Positions 7,883-18,067 are shown, numbered from the stretch's first letter. The stretch is 64,000 bases of DNA from Methylophaga nitratireducenticrescens (GCF_000260985.4 NC_017857.3:1054001-1118000); one strand, 5' to 3'. Numbers and translations: made by a program. Notes: generated by a model from the letters alone, not told the origin.

Positions 7883-10348
7883 TTAGAATAAACTTTTCAG
7901 TTTTTCCTTCAACAAATCCTCTTCCGAGGACTCATCTGCAGAGTCTGCTTCATCTGAAGATTGCTCATCAGTAGCAGGCTCTTCAGCAGTTTTATCGGAA
8001 GTTGAAGATTTTGATCCCCCACCCAGTTTATTGCCCAGTAATCCACCAAGCTCATCACCCAGATTTTCTTTTAGTTTTTCTTCAGCTTTGGCTTTAATTT
8101 CACCAGTGGCCTGTTCTTTTAAGACCGAGGCCAAATCCACTTTGGGTCTTGGATTATCAAAACTGCCGGTAATTTTTACAGGAATGGTGATACCTTTCAG
8201 ATCCTCAAGAGTTTTGCCTCCCTGACCTTCAGCTGTGCCGACGATTGAAACGCGAACTGAATAATCAATGACTTCTCTGGGTAGATCAATATCCCCCGCA
8301 CCAGTGACTCGCAATAACGGAGACATTAATTCTAGATCCTGATTGTTGACGATGCCTTCATTGGCGGTGAATGTGCCTTTCAGGCTGCTGAAATCAGTTT
8401 GTACCGGATCGTTCGTTTCTGCGGCTTTTTGTCCGGACAAAACAGCCTTAGCCTGGCGAATGGCTTCGGCAATATTAATGCCTTTCAATGCACCATCAGT
8501 AAACGAAAATGCTCCATTACCATTCAGACTTTGTTTAATAGCATCAATATCTTTGCCACTGCCATTCAGTCTCACATTGGCATTTGCTGTACCTGAAATA
8601 CGATCATTTCCAGTCAGATCTTGCAATAATGGTCCTGCCTGAACTCCCTGCAGGTTTTCATCAACAGCAAGTTTCAAGCTGTCACCACGGGCATCAAGGT
8701 TGACATTACCCTGATACTTCCCCTGATATAGCTCTGCTGACAGGGGACTCAGCTTAATCAGACCATCTTTAGCATCAATCGTAATGACAATGTTTTCACT
8801 ATTAATACCACTGGCTTTGAGCTTACCGATTTTTAAACTGCCTTTGGCATTAATGTCTCGCAGGGCTTCCAATGGTAATTCACTGGGGCCATTTTTTGCT
8901 GGTGTAGTGGGTGTAGCCGCTTCATTTGCCGTGTTTTTCTCATCTACTTCGACGGGGGGCAAATAACGATCTGCATCAATTTGATCCAGTGTCAGATTAA
9001 ATGAATAGGCTGGTTTTTCGAAATTGCTGATACCGAATTGACCGCTCAACTGACTCTGATCGAGTATCAGTTGCAAATCTTTGGCATTAAGCGAATTTTT
9101 ACTGCCACTGATTTCACTGCTCAGCTGAACAAGCTCTAAAGAACTGTTATCTGCCATTTCAGGCAGTTCAATTTGTAAGTCTTCGATTAACTTACGCAGA
9201 TTGAAAGGCTTCACCTGGATATTGCCATTAAATGCCAGATCATCAGACAGGATCTTTTCCGCCTGTATTCGTCCATTCATCGTCAGATCTGCCAATTTGA
9301 CGGCAAGATCATTAACCTGCAATGTTTCATCTGCTAGATTAGCTATAAGGTTGGTTGTGACATCCAGTTTGCTTTTGCCACCGGGTAGATTTTTATCTTC
9401 AATATCTGCACTGATAACAAGATTTGTAATGCTATGTTGCTCCGATGCCAGATTGGCTTCGATGGAACCTGTCATATTGGCATTAATCTTTTGTTCAGTA
9501 CCCGTCGCCTGTAAATCAATGGCTAGGTTTTGGATTGTCACCAACTCACTGGCCATATTGGCATTAATATTAGCTTTAAGATCCAGATTAGCCTGTTGAA
9601 GTGGCATTGCAGAACTACTGGCAACGGTATTGAGCTTTAGTGACTCCAGGGCATAAATCTGGTTTTCAATATCGACGATTACCTTACTTTCAAGTTCGAT
9701 ATGCGCTTTGACTTCCGGCTTGCTACTGATCAAGTCAAATGATGTGATCAGTGATGTGGGGTCTCCAGGAACCAGAGGATCCGTGTCCAGATTGAGATTG
9801 CGTAACTGGAAGTTCTCATCTTTACTGGCATCTGACCACAATACATTGGCATTGGTTAATTTAACACCGGCAATACTTATTGAAGACAAGCCACTTGATG
9901 CTTCAGATGAAGCCTTTTTAGAGTCGGTGGAAGTCGTTTCAACTGTTTCATCGCTTGCTTTAGTTAAATCATCCCAGTTGGTAACACCTTCTTTGTTAGT
10001 TTCCAGATTGAGCAGTAACCCATCCAGCACGATAGTGTCCATTTCCAGCTGTTTTTTCAGCAGAGGCATCAGTTTAATGCGAATTTCGGCGGCTTCAACA
10101 CTGGCAAATGAATCGGATTTAAAACCATTAGCATTACTAAGCGATAATGGTCCGAGCTCTAATGCTACCCATGGAAATACCGATAATTCGATATCACCCT
10201 GTAACGTCAATTGACGGCCTGTGGCTTTTTCAACCTGAGCGGCAATTTCATCTTTGTAATCGTTCGGATCAATAACGAAGGGTAGGGCTGCAAGAGCAGC
10301 GATAGCAATGATGATTATTGCAATAATCAGTTTGATAAAGGTACGCAT
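7883..10348 (-). CDS. AsmA family envelope protein
   Basis: An 821-residue protein with an N-terminal membrane anchor (about residues 5-25, rich in Ile and Ala) followed by IDPNDYKDEIAAQVEKATGR, the usual opening of AsmA proteins. The long middle consists of repeated beta-strand segments, consistent with the bridge-like fold of the AsmA/TamB group proposed to handle lipids or outer-membrane assembly. A conserved C-terminal AsmA block (FTDGALKGINIAEAIRQ, about 620) precedes an acidic Ser/Glu/Asp-rich tail (about 770-815). The protein should sit in the inner membrane with its body in the periplasm. The exact paralogue is uncertain. Confidence 0.88.
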   Translation of the reverse strand: MRTFIKLIIAIIIIAIAALAALPFVIDPNDYKDEIAAQVEKATGRQLTLQGDIELSVFPWVALELGPLSLSNANGFKSDSFASVEAAEIRIKLMPLLKKQLEMDTIVLDGLLLNLETNKEGVTNWDDLTKASDETVETTSTDSKKASSEASSGLSSISIAGVKLTNANVLWSDASKDENFQLRNLNLDTDPLVPGDPTSLITSFDLISSKPEVKAHIELESKVIVDIENQIYALESLKLNTVASSSAMPLQQANLDLKANINANMASELVTIQNLAIDLQATGTEQKINANMTGSIEANLASEQHSITNLVISADIEDKNLPGGKSKLDVTTNLIANLADETLQVNDLAVKLADLTMNGRIQAEKILSDDLAFNGNIQVKPFNLRKLIEDLQIELPEMADNSSLELVQLSSEISGSKNSLNAKDLQLILDQSQLSGQFGISNFEKPAYSFNLTLDQIDADRYLPPVEVDEKNTANEAATPTTPAKNGPSELPLEALRDINAKGSLKIGKLKASGINSENIVITIDAKDGLIKLSPLSAELYQGKYQGNVNLDARGDSLKLAVDENLQGVQAGPLLQDLTGNDRISGTANANVRLNGSGKDIDAIKQSLNGNGAFSFTDGALKGINIAEAIRQAKAVLSGQKAAETNDPVQTDFSSLKGTFTANEGIVNNQDLELMSPLLRVTGAGDIDLPREVIDYSVRVSIVGTAEGQGGKTLEDLKGITIPVKITGSFDNPRPKVDLASVLKEQATGEIKAKAEEKLKENLGDELGGLLGNKLGGGSKSSTSDKTAEEPATDEQSSDEADSADESSEEDLLKEKLKSLF

Positions 10349-10407
10349 GGTTTGATCCTGTACTTTTTGAAGGGCAATGGCAAAGATGATAAGCCATTTG
10401 ACGGGGT

Positions 10408-12360
10408 TTATGAACCGGTTTTAACAATATAGGTGAAACGTTCATAGTCCAATGTTGCTGAAAACAGATCTTTGGTTTCAACACCAATGGAATCCCCGCT
10501 AACATTAAATATCGTCAGTTTACGTTTAGGGCTGAAGACGCCTTTTTGCATAATAAGTGCTGGCGTTTGCGTTTTTAACTGCAAGCCCGGATATAAAGTA
10601 CTGCCGGGATTTGGTTGACAGGTCACGATTTCTGGCATTCCTTCAAGTATATGCAAACCAGCTTGAGCATGGTTCTGCCAATCGTTACAAAACCAGCAAA
10701 TAGTCGCTAATTGCACAGTGTCTTGCTGTTTCAGTAATACCAATTCGTTTACATCAATATTGTCTCTACAATCTGTAATCAGCAGTAAGCTGCCAAGCTC
10801 AGAGTTGTTTGACACTCTTGCTTGCATGCTGTTTGTTAATGACCCATTAAGTGCATTTATAATATTTTCGAACCCGTGATAAAGCTCTATAACGCCACTA
10901 TCACTCAATTTATCTCTAGTTGATTGCCGTTGGTAATTGGCGGCCAATTGAGGCATAACCTGCCGAATCAACTTTAAATCCAAAGCATTTTCTCGTTTAG
11001 TGGATTGAATCAGTTTTTGTCCAAGAATGGTTAATGCATCCTGAGTTTGTAACATACGGTTATCAGCTGCGACACGGATTAACTGAGGTGTTTTCGATAA
11101 TGCTTTTGGAGCGCTATCTTCTTTCACTTCAATACAAAAATAGCCTGTTAGCAAAAAGGTATTTTCCAGGGACTGCTGTTGCGGCGGAATAGCGGTAATA
11201 ATTACCTTGTCAATTACTCCAGAGAGCAACGAATAGAGTCGGATAACGGAATATTTTGACAAGCTATAGGGATCGGCAATCGCCGTTAATGCTATACGTT
11301 TATAAAGTTGTTCAAAACTATCACAGCTTCCTAACGTGGATATTTCCGGTTTACGCTTTAAAACAGTCGCTTTTTCGAGATAAATTAAAAGTTGATTGAG
11401 TTGCAACCAACAATCCTTCGGTGCTGTTCGATAATACATATAAGCATGCAAAATCTGTAACGAAATTAATTCACTGCCGCGATTCAAACAGAATAGATAG
11501 CGAGTTTGATCTGCTGGATGTTCACCGCGTTGATAATGTTTGTCAGCAAGGTTGAAATATAACTCGGCAAGGCAACGCAGGATTTGGTCAAAATTAGCCA
11601 TATTTTTTCGAGTCGATCTTTTGAGGCTTATTTCTGAGGCGATAATTTTGCTGTCACGGCTTAACAATAAACGTTTGAGTTCGTGGTAGTACACCTCCAA
11701 CAGATTTATCTGTCGACTCTCAGAAATATGATGTTGTTTGATGGCTTGAAGATTTGCCAGCAAGATCGAAAGGCGTTGGGAGAAATCATCGGTAAGTTGG
11801 GATAACCAGGTTTTTAATAAAGCAGGGTCAGTAATAATGTCACCGTGACGTTCACCTGATACTGCTGAAGTGAGTAGATTCAGTTTGGGTAGATCGGTGG
11901 CCGGTTTCGAATGGTTACGCCACAGTGCGCTGCTGAGCCACATACTGAATAATCGCGGGTTAAGGACTCGGCGGGCAGGAGCTTGCAGAAAAAGGAAGCT
12001 TTTGGCAGACGATTTCGTAGATTGAGCAAAATGCCTTTCAGCAAAAGCAAACAAGGAAAATAGATTGCTGCTGGTGAGCGGTAATTTTATTTGCAACAGG
12101 TTTTTTTCATGAGTGTCTTTACGCCGACTACAATAAATATTGAGCAAGTTGGTATCACGTTGATGCCAGGCTTTTAAGCCCTCAGCATTATCGATGTTGT
12201 ACAAATATAAAACGGCATGACCCAGGCGACTGATTTGCCACTGGTGGTTTAAGGATGAATTGTAATGAGACAATAAAACCTGCAGTTGTTGATGATCTGC
12301 ATCATTGAAGCCGAAGCATCGTATTCGCAGATTAGCCAATTTAACTTTGCTCCGCCTCAA
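10408..12360 (-). CDS. Uncharacterised 650-residue cytosolic protein
   Basis: No signal peptide or transmembrane segment is obvious. The sequence is rich in Leu, Gln and Ser and looks helical in the middle. One stretch (about 275-380, including ISLQILHAYMYYRTAPKD and FEQLYKRIALTAIADPYSLS) reminds me of helical cores in large PilZ-associated proteins of pseudomonads, but the classical PilZ c-di-GMP motif (RxxxR ... D/NxSxxG) is not clear, so this is only a hint. The start overlaps the CorB-type gene end by 20 bp, implying translational coupling. The next gene downstream (AsmA-like) starts 60 bp on. I do not assign a function. Confidence 0.6.
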   Translation of the reverse strand: MRRSKVKLANLRIRCFGFNDADHQQLQVLLSHYNSSLNHQWQISRLGHAVLYLYNIDNAEGLKAWHQRDTNLLNIYCSRRKDTHEKNLLQIKLPLTSSNLFSLFAFAERHFAQSTKSSAKSFLFLQAPARRVLNPRLFSMWLSSALWRNHSKPATDLPKLNLLTSAVSGERHGDIITDPALLKTWLSQLTDDFSQRLSILLANLQAIKQHHISESRQINLLEVYYHELKRLLLSRDSKIIASEISLKRSTRKNMANFDQILRCLAELYFNLADKHYQRGEHPADQTRYLFCLNRGSELISLQILHAYMYYRTAPKDCWLQLNQLLIYLEKATVLKRKPEISTLGSCDSFEQLYKRIALTAIADPYSLSKYSVIRLYSLLSGVIDKVIITAIPPQQQSLENTFLLTGYFCIEVKEDSAPKALSKTPQLIRVAADNRMLQTQDALTILGQKLIQSTKRENALDLKLIRQVMPQLAANYQRQSTRDKLSDSGVIELYHGFENIINALNGSLTNSMQARVSNNSELGSLLLITDCRDNIDVNELVLLKQQDTVQLATICWFCNDWQNHAQAGLHILEGMPEIVTCQPNPGSTLYPGLQLKTQTPALIMQKGVFSPKRKLTIFNVSGDSIGVETKDLFSATLDYERFTYIVKTGS

Positions 12361-13624
12361 TTAATGGCTGAAACTGACGGATCCGAACTGTTCTTATGGC
12401 ATTATCAGCGGTTTGTATAACTTCAATAACATAATCATCAATACGCAGACTCACCCCGGGGTCCGGAATGCTTTCTAGATACTCTAACACCAGACCATTT
12501 ATGGTTTTAGGTCCATCTGTTGGCAAATTCCAATCCAGTGTACGGTTTAACTCACGAATATTGGCTGAACCATTAATCAGATAACTGCCATCACTTTGTG
12601 GATGAATTTCTTTTTCATCATCGATGGTATTGGCCGTAAATTCACCAACAATTTCCCGGAAAATATCTTCCAACGTAATTAAGCCAAGCAAATCACCGTA
12701 TTCGTCAACCACCAGTCCGGTACGACGTAATTTACGTTGAAATTGAATTAACTGGGTATTAAGAGGCGTGCCTTCCGGAACGTAATAAGCTTCTTTGACA
12801 ATGCTTTGAAATGTTTGAGGGTTCAGGTTGTCCTGAGTCATTAGATTAAAAGCTTTGCGAACATGCAAGATACCGACAATATTGTCCATGCTGTCCCGGT
12901 AGACTGGCAGCCTGGTATAACCACAATGTGAAAGCTGTTTGATAATGTCGGTAAAGGGTTGATTGATATCAATGCCTTCAATTTCGTTGCGCGGTACCAT
13001 TGCGTCGTTAACGGTGACCTGTTCCAAATCCAGGATGCTCATCAACATATCTTTATGACGGTTGGGGATCATGCTACCGGCTTCCATTAACGCAATTCGC
13101 AATTCTTCAATATTAATAGCAGTTGAAGTAGCGTCTTCACGAGAGACACCAAATAAACCGAGCATACGATTGGTGATCGCACTGGTGAACCACACCAAAG
13201 GATAAAGCAGGAATAACAATGGCTTTAAAACAAAACTTGCGGGATAAGCCACACGTTCAGGATGTAAGGCTGCCAATGTTTTGGGAGTGACCTCAGCGAA
13301 TAACAAGATGACCAGAGTTAAGGTAAATGTTGCTACGACAATACCGTTCTCTCCCAGCAATTTAATGCCAATTACTGTCGCAATGGCTGAGGCAAAAATA
13401 TTTACAAAATTATTGCCCAACAGAATCAGCCCAATCAAACGATCCGGTCTTGCCAGCAAGTTGCTGGCAATCATTGCGCCACGATGACCTTTTTGCGCAA
13501 GGTGTTTTAAACGATAGCGGTTTAGTGACATCAAGGCCGTTTCGGAACTGGAAAAAAAGGCTGATAACACCAGTAGAAAAAATAAAATGAGAAACAGCGC
13601 GATTAATGAGGTGTTTTCTAACAT
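12341..13624 (-). CDS. yfjD: CorB/HlyC-CorC family membrane protein (YfjD type)
   Basis: A 427-residue CNNM/CorB-type protein. The N-terminal DUF21 domain (about 1-180) has several membrane segments and the SSSETALMSLNRYRLKHLA motif. A CBS-domain pair follows (about 200-325), then a CorC_HlyC domain (about 340-418). The family is linked to magnesium transport or homeostasis; the name is by architecture. It sits 4 bp after the ypjD homologue, in the ypjD/yfjD/ffh neighbourhood also found in E. coli. Confidence 0.92.
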   Translation of the reverse strand: MLENTSLIALFLILFFLLVLSAFFSSSETALMSLNRYRLKHLAQKGHRGAMIASNLLARPDRLIGLILLGNNFVNIFASAIATVIGIKLLGENGIVVATFTLTLVILLFAEVTPKTLAALHPERVAYPASFVLKPLLFLLYPLVWFTSAITNRMLGLFGVSREDATSTAINIEELRIALMEAGSMIPNRHKDMLMSILDLEQVTVNDAMVPRNEIEGIDINQPFTDIIKQLSHCGYTRLPVYRDSMDNIVGILHVRKAFNLMTQDNLNPQTFQSIVKEAYYVPEGTPLNTQLIQFQRKLRRTGLVVDEYGDLLGLITLEDIFREIVGEFTANTIDDEKEIHPQSDGSYLINGSANIRELNRTLDWNLPTDGPKTINGLVLEYLESIPDPGVSLRIDDYVIEVIQTADNAIRTVRIRQFQPLIEAEQS

Positions 13625-13628
13625 CAGT

Positions 13629-14426
13629 TTAACTTTGAATTAAAATTTCAAGAACGAACTTGCTACCTACATAAGCCAGTATCAAAAACCCAAAACCAGA
13701 TAACGTCCATTTCACCGCTGTCTGGCTGCGCCAGCCATATTGTCTGCGGCCCCAGAGTAGTCCGGCAAAAACCAGCCAGGCAATAATTGAAAATACTGTT
13801 TTGTGAGCCAGATGTTGAGCAATAAAATCCTCGACAAACAAAAAGCCTGTAATTAGCCCTAATGTCAATAATGTGAAACCCGTATAGATCAACTGGAACA
13901 ACACTTTTTCCATTGTTTGCAGCGGTGGAAGTTTGCGTACCCAGCCTCCGGCATGTTTATGGCGTAATTGTTTTTCCTGAATAGCTAGAATGATGGATTG
14001 TATTGCGGCAAGTGCAAGCAGGGCATAGGCAATAAGTGATAATAAAATATGCCATTCCAACGCCGGGTCACTCAGAGCGTGCTGGCTGCCCGGAGCTTCT
14101 ACCTTGAGCATTAAACATAAGGCAACCAAAGGGTAAACTACAATTCCAGGATGGGCCACTGGCGAGCGCACACCTGAAAGCATGGCAATAAAAGCCATTA
14201 GCCAGGCGGCGATGGATAAGGTACTCATCAGACTCAAATCCCATCCTTGTGCAAATTTCATTGTGAAATAAATATCTGCAGCGTGGAATAATAGCGCTAA
14301 TGTCGTCAAAATGCCGATCGGCAGGGCAAGTTTGTTTGTGTCTGGCGCCCGTTTGACAAAGTCACGGATCAGAATAACGCTACTACTCAAATACAGTAGG
14401 AAGGCTAATGCATTGGCAATGGCCAT
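13629..14426 (-). CDS. ypjD: CcsA-like inner-membrane protein YpjD
   Basis: A 265-residue polytopic membrane protein with about eight transmembrane segments. It belongs to the cytochrome c assembly (CcmC/CcsA-like) family by the spacing of segments and the ALSDPALEWHILLSLIAYA region. YpjD homologues sit next to ffh in many gammaproteobacteria, as here. The role is not settled; it has been grouped with CorB-type magnesium functions as well as haem handling. It is transcribed divergently from ffh and runs into yfjD. Confidence 0.85.
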   Translation of the reverse strand: MAIANALAFLLYLSSSVILIRDFVKRAPDTNKLALPIGILTTLALLFHAADIYFTMKFAQGWDLSLMSTLSIAAWLMAFIAMLSGVRSPVAHPGIVVYPLVALCLMLKVEAPGSQHALSDPALEWHILLSLIAYALLALAAIQSIILAIQEKQLRHKHAGGWVRKLPPLQTMEKVLFQLIYTGFTLLTLGLITGFLFVEDFIAQHLAHKTVFSIIAWLVFAGLLWGRRQYGWRSQTAVKWTLSGFGFLILAYVGSKFVLEILIQS

Positions 14427-14493
14427 GAGGGGAGATCCTTAATTTCCAATGAAATATCCAGTAAATTGCTTGTTTAAACATAAATGATAAGCT

Positions 14494-14636
14494 GCTTCAA
14501 CGGATATCATATCAGTTATAATGCAATTTCTAGAGTCTGTTTGTTTTTTTTATAACTTCTCATTGTGGTAGTGAGGAAAGATAAACTGACTCTGTCTAAA
14601 CAGTACTGATTTTTCAGTAACGATGCAGGATACATT
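14494..14636 (+). promoter_or_regulatory. Probable ffh promoter and leader
   Basis: A TATAAT hexamer lies at 14517-14522, with a poor -35 (GCTTCA at 14494-14499, 17-bp spacing). The leader of about 110 bases contains a small hairpin TACTGA-TTTT-TCAGTA (14604-14619) and then GCAGGA (about 14625) as ribosome binding site before the ATG at 14637. The -10 is convincing, the rest is inference. Confidence 0.5.
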
Positions 14637-16007
14637 ATGTTTGACAGCCTAAGTGACAGACTCGCCGTTAGCCTTAAAAAACTGCGTGGTCAAGGTCGAA
14701 TCACCGAAGACAATATTAAAGAAACGCTACGTGAAGTACGTATGGCTTTGCTCGAAGCTGACGTTGCACTGCCAGTCGTACGCGAATTTATCGAAAGAGT
14801 AAAAGAGCGGGCAGTCGGGCAGGAAGTGATGCGCAGCCTCAGTCCTGGTCAGGTTTTCGTCAAAATAGTTAATGACGAACTGGTCGCCGTCATGGGCGAT
14901 GAAGACAACAGTCTCAATCTGAATAGTCAGCCGCCGGTTGTTATTTTGATGGCTGGCTTACAAGGTGCAGGTAAAACAACCAGTGTAGCCAAACTGGCCC
15001 GTTTTCTGAAAGAAAGACAAAAAAAATCGGTGATGGTCGCCAGTGCCGACGTTTATCGTCCAGCAGCGATTGAGCAGCTTAAAACCTTGGCAAGTGATGT
15101 TGAAGCCAAGTTTTTCCCCAGTGATGCTAGTCAGGATCCTGTAGCAATCGCTCAGGCTGCCGTGGCACAAGCAAAACTTGAATATGTTGATGTAGTCATT
15201 GTTGATACAGCTGGTCGTCTGCATATTGATGACGACATGATGGGCGAAATCAAACGCATCCACGCGGCGATTAATCCAACTGAAACTTTATTTACAGTTG
15301 ATAGCATGACCGGTCAGGATGCGGCGAACACCGCAAAGGCATTTAATGAAGCATTGCCACTGACCGGTGTGATTCTGACCAAAACCGATGGTGATGCACG
15401 AGGCGGTGCGGCCTTATCGATTCGGCATATCACCGGTAAACCCATCAAATTTATGGGGGTGGGTGAAAAGACCACTGCGCTGGAAGTGTTTCATCCGGAT
15501 CGCATTGTTTCGCGAATTTTGGGAATGGGCGATGTACTTTCCCTGGTCGAAGAAGCACAACGCAAAATTGATACTGACTCAGCCGAAAAACTGGCTAACA
15601 AGCTCAAAAAAGGTAAGGGTTTTGATCTGGAAGATTTCCGCGATCAACTACAGCAAATGAGTAAAATGGGCGGCATTGGTACGTTGATGGATAAATTGCC
15701 CGGCATGGGGCAAATTCCAGATGCCGTTAAAAATCAGGCCAATGATAAAGAACTGGTCAGGATGGAAGCGATGATCAATTCAATGACACCGAAGGAGCGA
15801 CGTCGTCCTGAATTAATCAAAGGCTCCAGGAAAAAACGTATTGCAGCTGGCTCTGGCACACAGATCCAGGATGTTAACCGCCTACTGAAACAGTTCTCAC
15901 AAATGCAGAAAATGATGAAGAAAATGGGACAGAAAGGCGGTATGGCTAAAATGATGCGCGGCCTTGGTGGAAAACTGCCAATGGGCGGCGGTGGCATGCC
16001 TTTTTAA
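14637..16007 (+). CDS. ffh: Signal recognition particle GTPase Ffh
   Basis: A 456-residue SRP54 protein. An N-terminal four-helix bundle (1-90) precedes the GTPase G domain with G1 GLQGAGKTT (about residue 107), DTAGR (about 188) and TKTDGDARGG (about 247). A Met-rich M domain (about 330-456) ends in a Gly/Met-rich tail. It binds 4.5S RNA and signal sequences and delivers ribosomes to FtsY at the membrane. It heads the conserved ffh-rpsP-rimM-trmD-rplS order. Confidence 0.98.
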   Translation: MFDSLSDRLAVSLKKLRGQGRITEDNIKETLREVRMALLEADVALPVVREFIERVKERAVGQEVMRSLSPGQVFVKIVNDELVAVMGDEDNSLNLNSQPPVVILMAGLQGAGKTTSVAKLARFLKERQKKSVMVASADVYRPAAIEQLKTLASDVEAKFFPSDASQDPVAIAQAAVAQAKLEYVDVVIVDTAGRLHIDDDMMGEIKRIHAAINPTETLFTVDSMTGQDAANTAKAFNEALPLTGVILTKTDGDARGGAALSIRHITGKPIKFMGVGEKTTALEVFHPDRIVSRILGMGDVLSLVEEAQRKIDTDSAEKLANKLKKGKGFDLEDFRDQLQQMSKMGGIGTLMDKLPGMGQIPDAVKNQANDKELVRMEAMINSMTPKERRRPELIKGSRKKRIAAGSGTQIQDVNRLLKQFSQMQKMMKKMGQKGGMAKMMRGLGGKLPMGGGGMPF

Positions 16008-16093
16008 CACAATCGCATTTACAGCTTTGCAAACCTTAGATAAGTGCGTAAAATAACTCTATTTTTCCATCCAGATTTTCAACGGGTAGGTTT

Positions 16094-16342
16094 ATGGTAA
16101 CAATCAGAATGACACGCGGCGGCGCAAAAAAGCGTCCTTTTTACGGCATTGTCGTAACAGATTCACGTAGCAAACGTGATGGACGTTACATCGAGCGTCT
16201 GGGTTTCTTTAACCCGATTGCTAAAGGCCAGGAAGAAGAGTTACGCATTGATTTAGAACGCGTTAAACATTGGATCAGCCAAGGTGCACAAACCTCTGAG
16301 CGTGTTGCCCAGCTGATCAAGCAAGCACAAAAAGCTGCTTAA
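16094..16342 (+). CDS. rpsP: 30S ribosomal protein S16
   Basis: An 82-residue S16 beginning [20 protein letters not shown], with the conserved [19 protein letters not shown] stretch. It is an assembly protein of the small subunit 5' domain. It follows ffh after 86 bp and precedes rimM by about 20 bp. Confidence 0.98.
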   Translation: MVTIRMTRGGAKKRPFYGIVVTDSRSKRDGRYIERLGFFNPIAKGQEEELRIDLERVKHWISQGAQTSERVAQLIKQAQKAA

Positions 16343-16363
16343 TTTTACTCCGGGAGTCTCGTG

Positions 16364-16885
16364 ATGGCTGATGCCAGCGAATACATCCCGGTAGGGAAAA
16401 TATCAGGAGTTTTCGGCGTAAAGGGTTGGGTTAAAGTTTTTTCATTTACTGACCCCCGCGACAACATTCTGGAGTATAAACCGCTATATGTGCATCGTCA
16501 TGGGGATTGGATACCAATCGAAGTGAATGGTGGTCAATTACAGGGTAAGGCGGTTGTTATGAGTCTGGAGAAGGTCACTGACCGAAATCAGGCCATGACA
16601 TTGATTGGTTCAGAGCTGGCGATAAAACGTTCGCAATTGCTGGAAACTGATGAAGATGAGTTTTACTGGGCTGACCTGGTTGGCCTGACAGTTATTAATG
16701 CTGAAAATGAAAAACTGGGAATCGTTGATCATCTGTTAGAAACAGGGGCAAACGATGTTCTGGTGGTAAGTGGAACAGAGCCTGATACGGAGTATCTGAT
16801 TCCGTTTGTTCTGGATCGAACTGTACTAAAGGTTGATTTGGAAAACAAACAGATTCAGGTTGATTGGCAAGCTGACTATCTTTAA
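16364..16885 (+). CDS. rimM: Ribosome maturation factor RimM
   Basis: A 173-residue two-domain protein. The N-terminal RimM beta-barrel (YIPVGKISGVFGVKGWVKV) is followed by a PRC-barrel with FYWADLVGLTV and IPFVLDRTVLKVDL. RimM helps 16S processing and S19 assembly at the 30S head. The frame also has a GTG at 16361, but the ATG at 16364 is preceded by CGGGAG with a 7-base gap and is preferred. Confidence 0.97.
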   Translation: MADASEYIPVGKISGVFGVKGWVKVFSFTDPRDNILEYKPLYVHRHGDWIPIEVNGGQLQGKAVVMSLEKVTDRNQAMTLIGSELAIKRSQLLETDEDEFYWADLVGLTVINAENEKLGIVDHLLETGANDVLVVSGTEPDTEYLIPFVLDRTVLKVDLENKQIQVDWQADYL

Positions 16886-16894
16886 TGAATTAAG

Positions 16895-17638
16895 ATGAAG
16901 CTGTCAGTAATCTCATTGTTTCCGGAGATGTTTGCGGCGATAACAGAATATGGTGTAACCGGCAGGGCGGTAAAACAGGGCAGATTAAGCCTGAATTATT
17001 TAAACCCGCGAGAGTTTACAACCGACAAACATCAGACCGTGGATGACCGACCTTATGGTGGTGGTCCCGGGATGGTAATGAAAGTCAGTCCTTTGTTGGA
17101 TGCGATTAAAACAGCAAAACAACAACTTGGTGATGATGTGAAAGTCATTTATTTATCACCACAGGGACAAAAGCTGAATCAGCATGCGTTAGGCGAAATG
17201 GCCAAACGTGAATCGATGATTCTGCTGGCTGGTCGCTACGAAGGTATTGATGAGCGACTGGTTGAACAGGAAATTGATGAGGAATGGTCGATAGGTGACT
17301 ATGTCCTCAGCGGGGGTGAGCTGGCAGCCATGGTGATGATTGATGGTATTGCCCGTTTATTACCCGGGGTGTTGGGTGATGCCGAATCTGCCGAGCAGGA
17401 TTCGTTTATGAGTGGTCTGCTGGACCATCCACATTACACCCGCCCGGAACAGTTAAATGGCCAGACAGTACCAGCCGTACTGTTAGGTGGAAATCATGAG
17501 GCAATACGTCAGTGGCGCCTCAAACAGTCCTTAGGACGAACATGGTTACGGCGACCTGATTTGTTGGAATCGATGACATTATCAACAGAACAGGCTGCTT
17601 TATTGGAAGAATTTATTGCCGAGCGCGGGCAGGATTAG
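16895..17638 (+). CDS. trmD: tRNA (guanine37-N1)-methyltransferase TrmD
   Basis: A 247-residue SPOUT methyltransferase that makes m1G37 in tRNAs and prevents +1 frameshifting. It has the trefoil-knot motifs: [22 protein letters not shown] and [15 protein letters not shown], the S-adenosylmethionine site. DHPHYTRPE lies near the C-terminal domain. It is 10 bp after rimM. The catalytic Asp (the D of [11 protein letters not shown]) is present. Confidence 0.98.
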   Translation: MKLSVISLFPEMFAAITEYGVTGRAVKQGRLSLNYLNPREFTTDKHQTVDDRPYGGGPGMVMKVSPLLDAIKTAKQQLGDDVKVIYLSPQGQKLNQHALGEMAKRESMILLAGRYEGIDERLVEQEIDEEWSIGDYVLSGGELAAMVMIDGIARLLPGVLGDAESAEQDSFMSGLLDHPHYTRPEQLNGQTVPAVLLGGNHEAIRQWRLKQSLGRTWLRRPDLLESMTLSTEQAALLEEFIAERGQD

Positions 17639-17651
17639 TTGGGAGCAAACA

Positions 17652-17996
17652 ATGAGTAACATTATCGATCAGCTTAACGCTGAACAATTAAGAGCCGATA
17701 TTCCGGATTTTTCTGCCGGTGACACAATTGTTGTCAAGGTTCGTATCAAAGAAGGTGAGCGTGAACGTGAACAGGCTTTTGAAGGCGTTGTTATCGCTAA
17801 ACGTAACCGTGGTTTGCATTCAGCTTTCACTGTTCGCAAAATCTCTAACGGTGTTGGTGTTGAGCGTGTTTTCCAGGCTCACAGCCCAACCATCGCCAGT
17901 GTTGAATTGAAACGCCGTGGTGATGTTCGCCGTGCGAAACTTTACTACTTGCGTGATCTGACTGGTAAAGCGGCACGTATTAAAGAAAAATTGTAA
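17652..17996 (+). CDS. rplS: 50S ribosomal protein L19
   Basis: A 114-residue L19 starting [18 protein letters not shown]. The frame is open from 17616, but the ATG at 17652 has GGGAG (17641-17645) at proper distance and gives the standard N-terminus, so the longer form is rejected. L19 sits at the subunit interface. It ends the ffh-rplS block and is followed by a terminator. Confidence 0.98.
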   Translation: MSNIIDQLNAEQLRADIPDFSAGDTIVVKVRIKEGEREREQAFEGVVIAKRNRGLHSAFTVRKISNGVGVERVFQAHSPTIASVELKRRGDVRRAKLYYLRDLTGKAARIKEKL

Positions 17997-18026
17997 TTCA
18001 GCGGATCGATTGATCCGTCATTACAG

Positions 18027-18067
18027 AAAAAGGGACAAAGTTGATTTTCAGCTTTGTCCTTTTTTTA
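18027..18067 (+). terminator. Intrinsic terminator after rplS
   Basis: A stem of GGACAAAG (18033-18040) and CTTTGTCC (18052-18059), extended by A-T pairs, is followed by seven T. A small CGGATC/GATCCG hairpin (18002-18017) precedes it. Confidence 0.92.

Noticed and set aside
9201-10214. Long open frames on the plus strand opposite the AsmA-like gene
   Set aside because: They are antisense shadows of a repetitive, strongly coding minus-strand gene and have no ribosome sites or recognisable domains.
14531-14541. TAGAGTCTGTT in the ffh leader equals part of the repeat arm before the EPS regulator
   Set aside because: An 11-base match without the second arm; likely coincidence.
17616-17651. Longer N-terminus for L19 overlapping trmD
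   Set aside because: GGGAG plus ATG at 17652 gives the standard L19 start; the extra 12 residues have no family counterpart.
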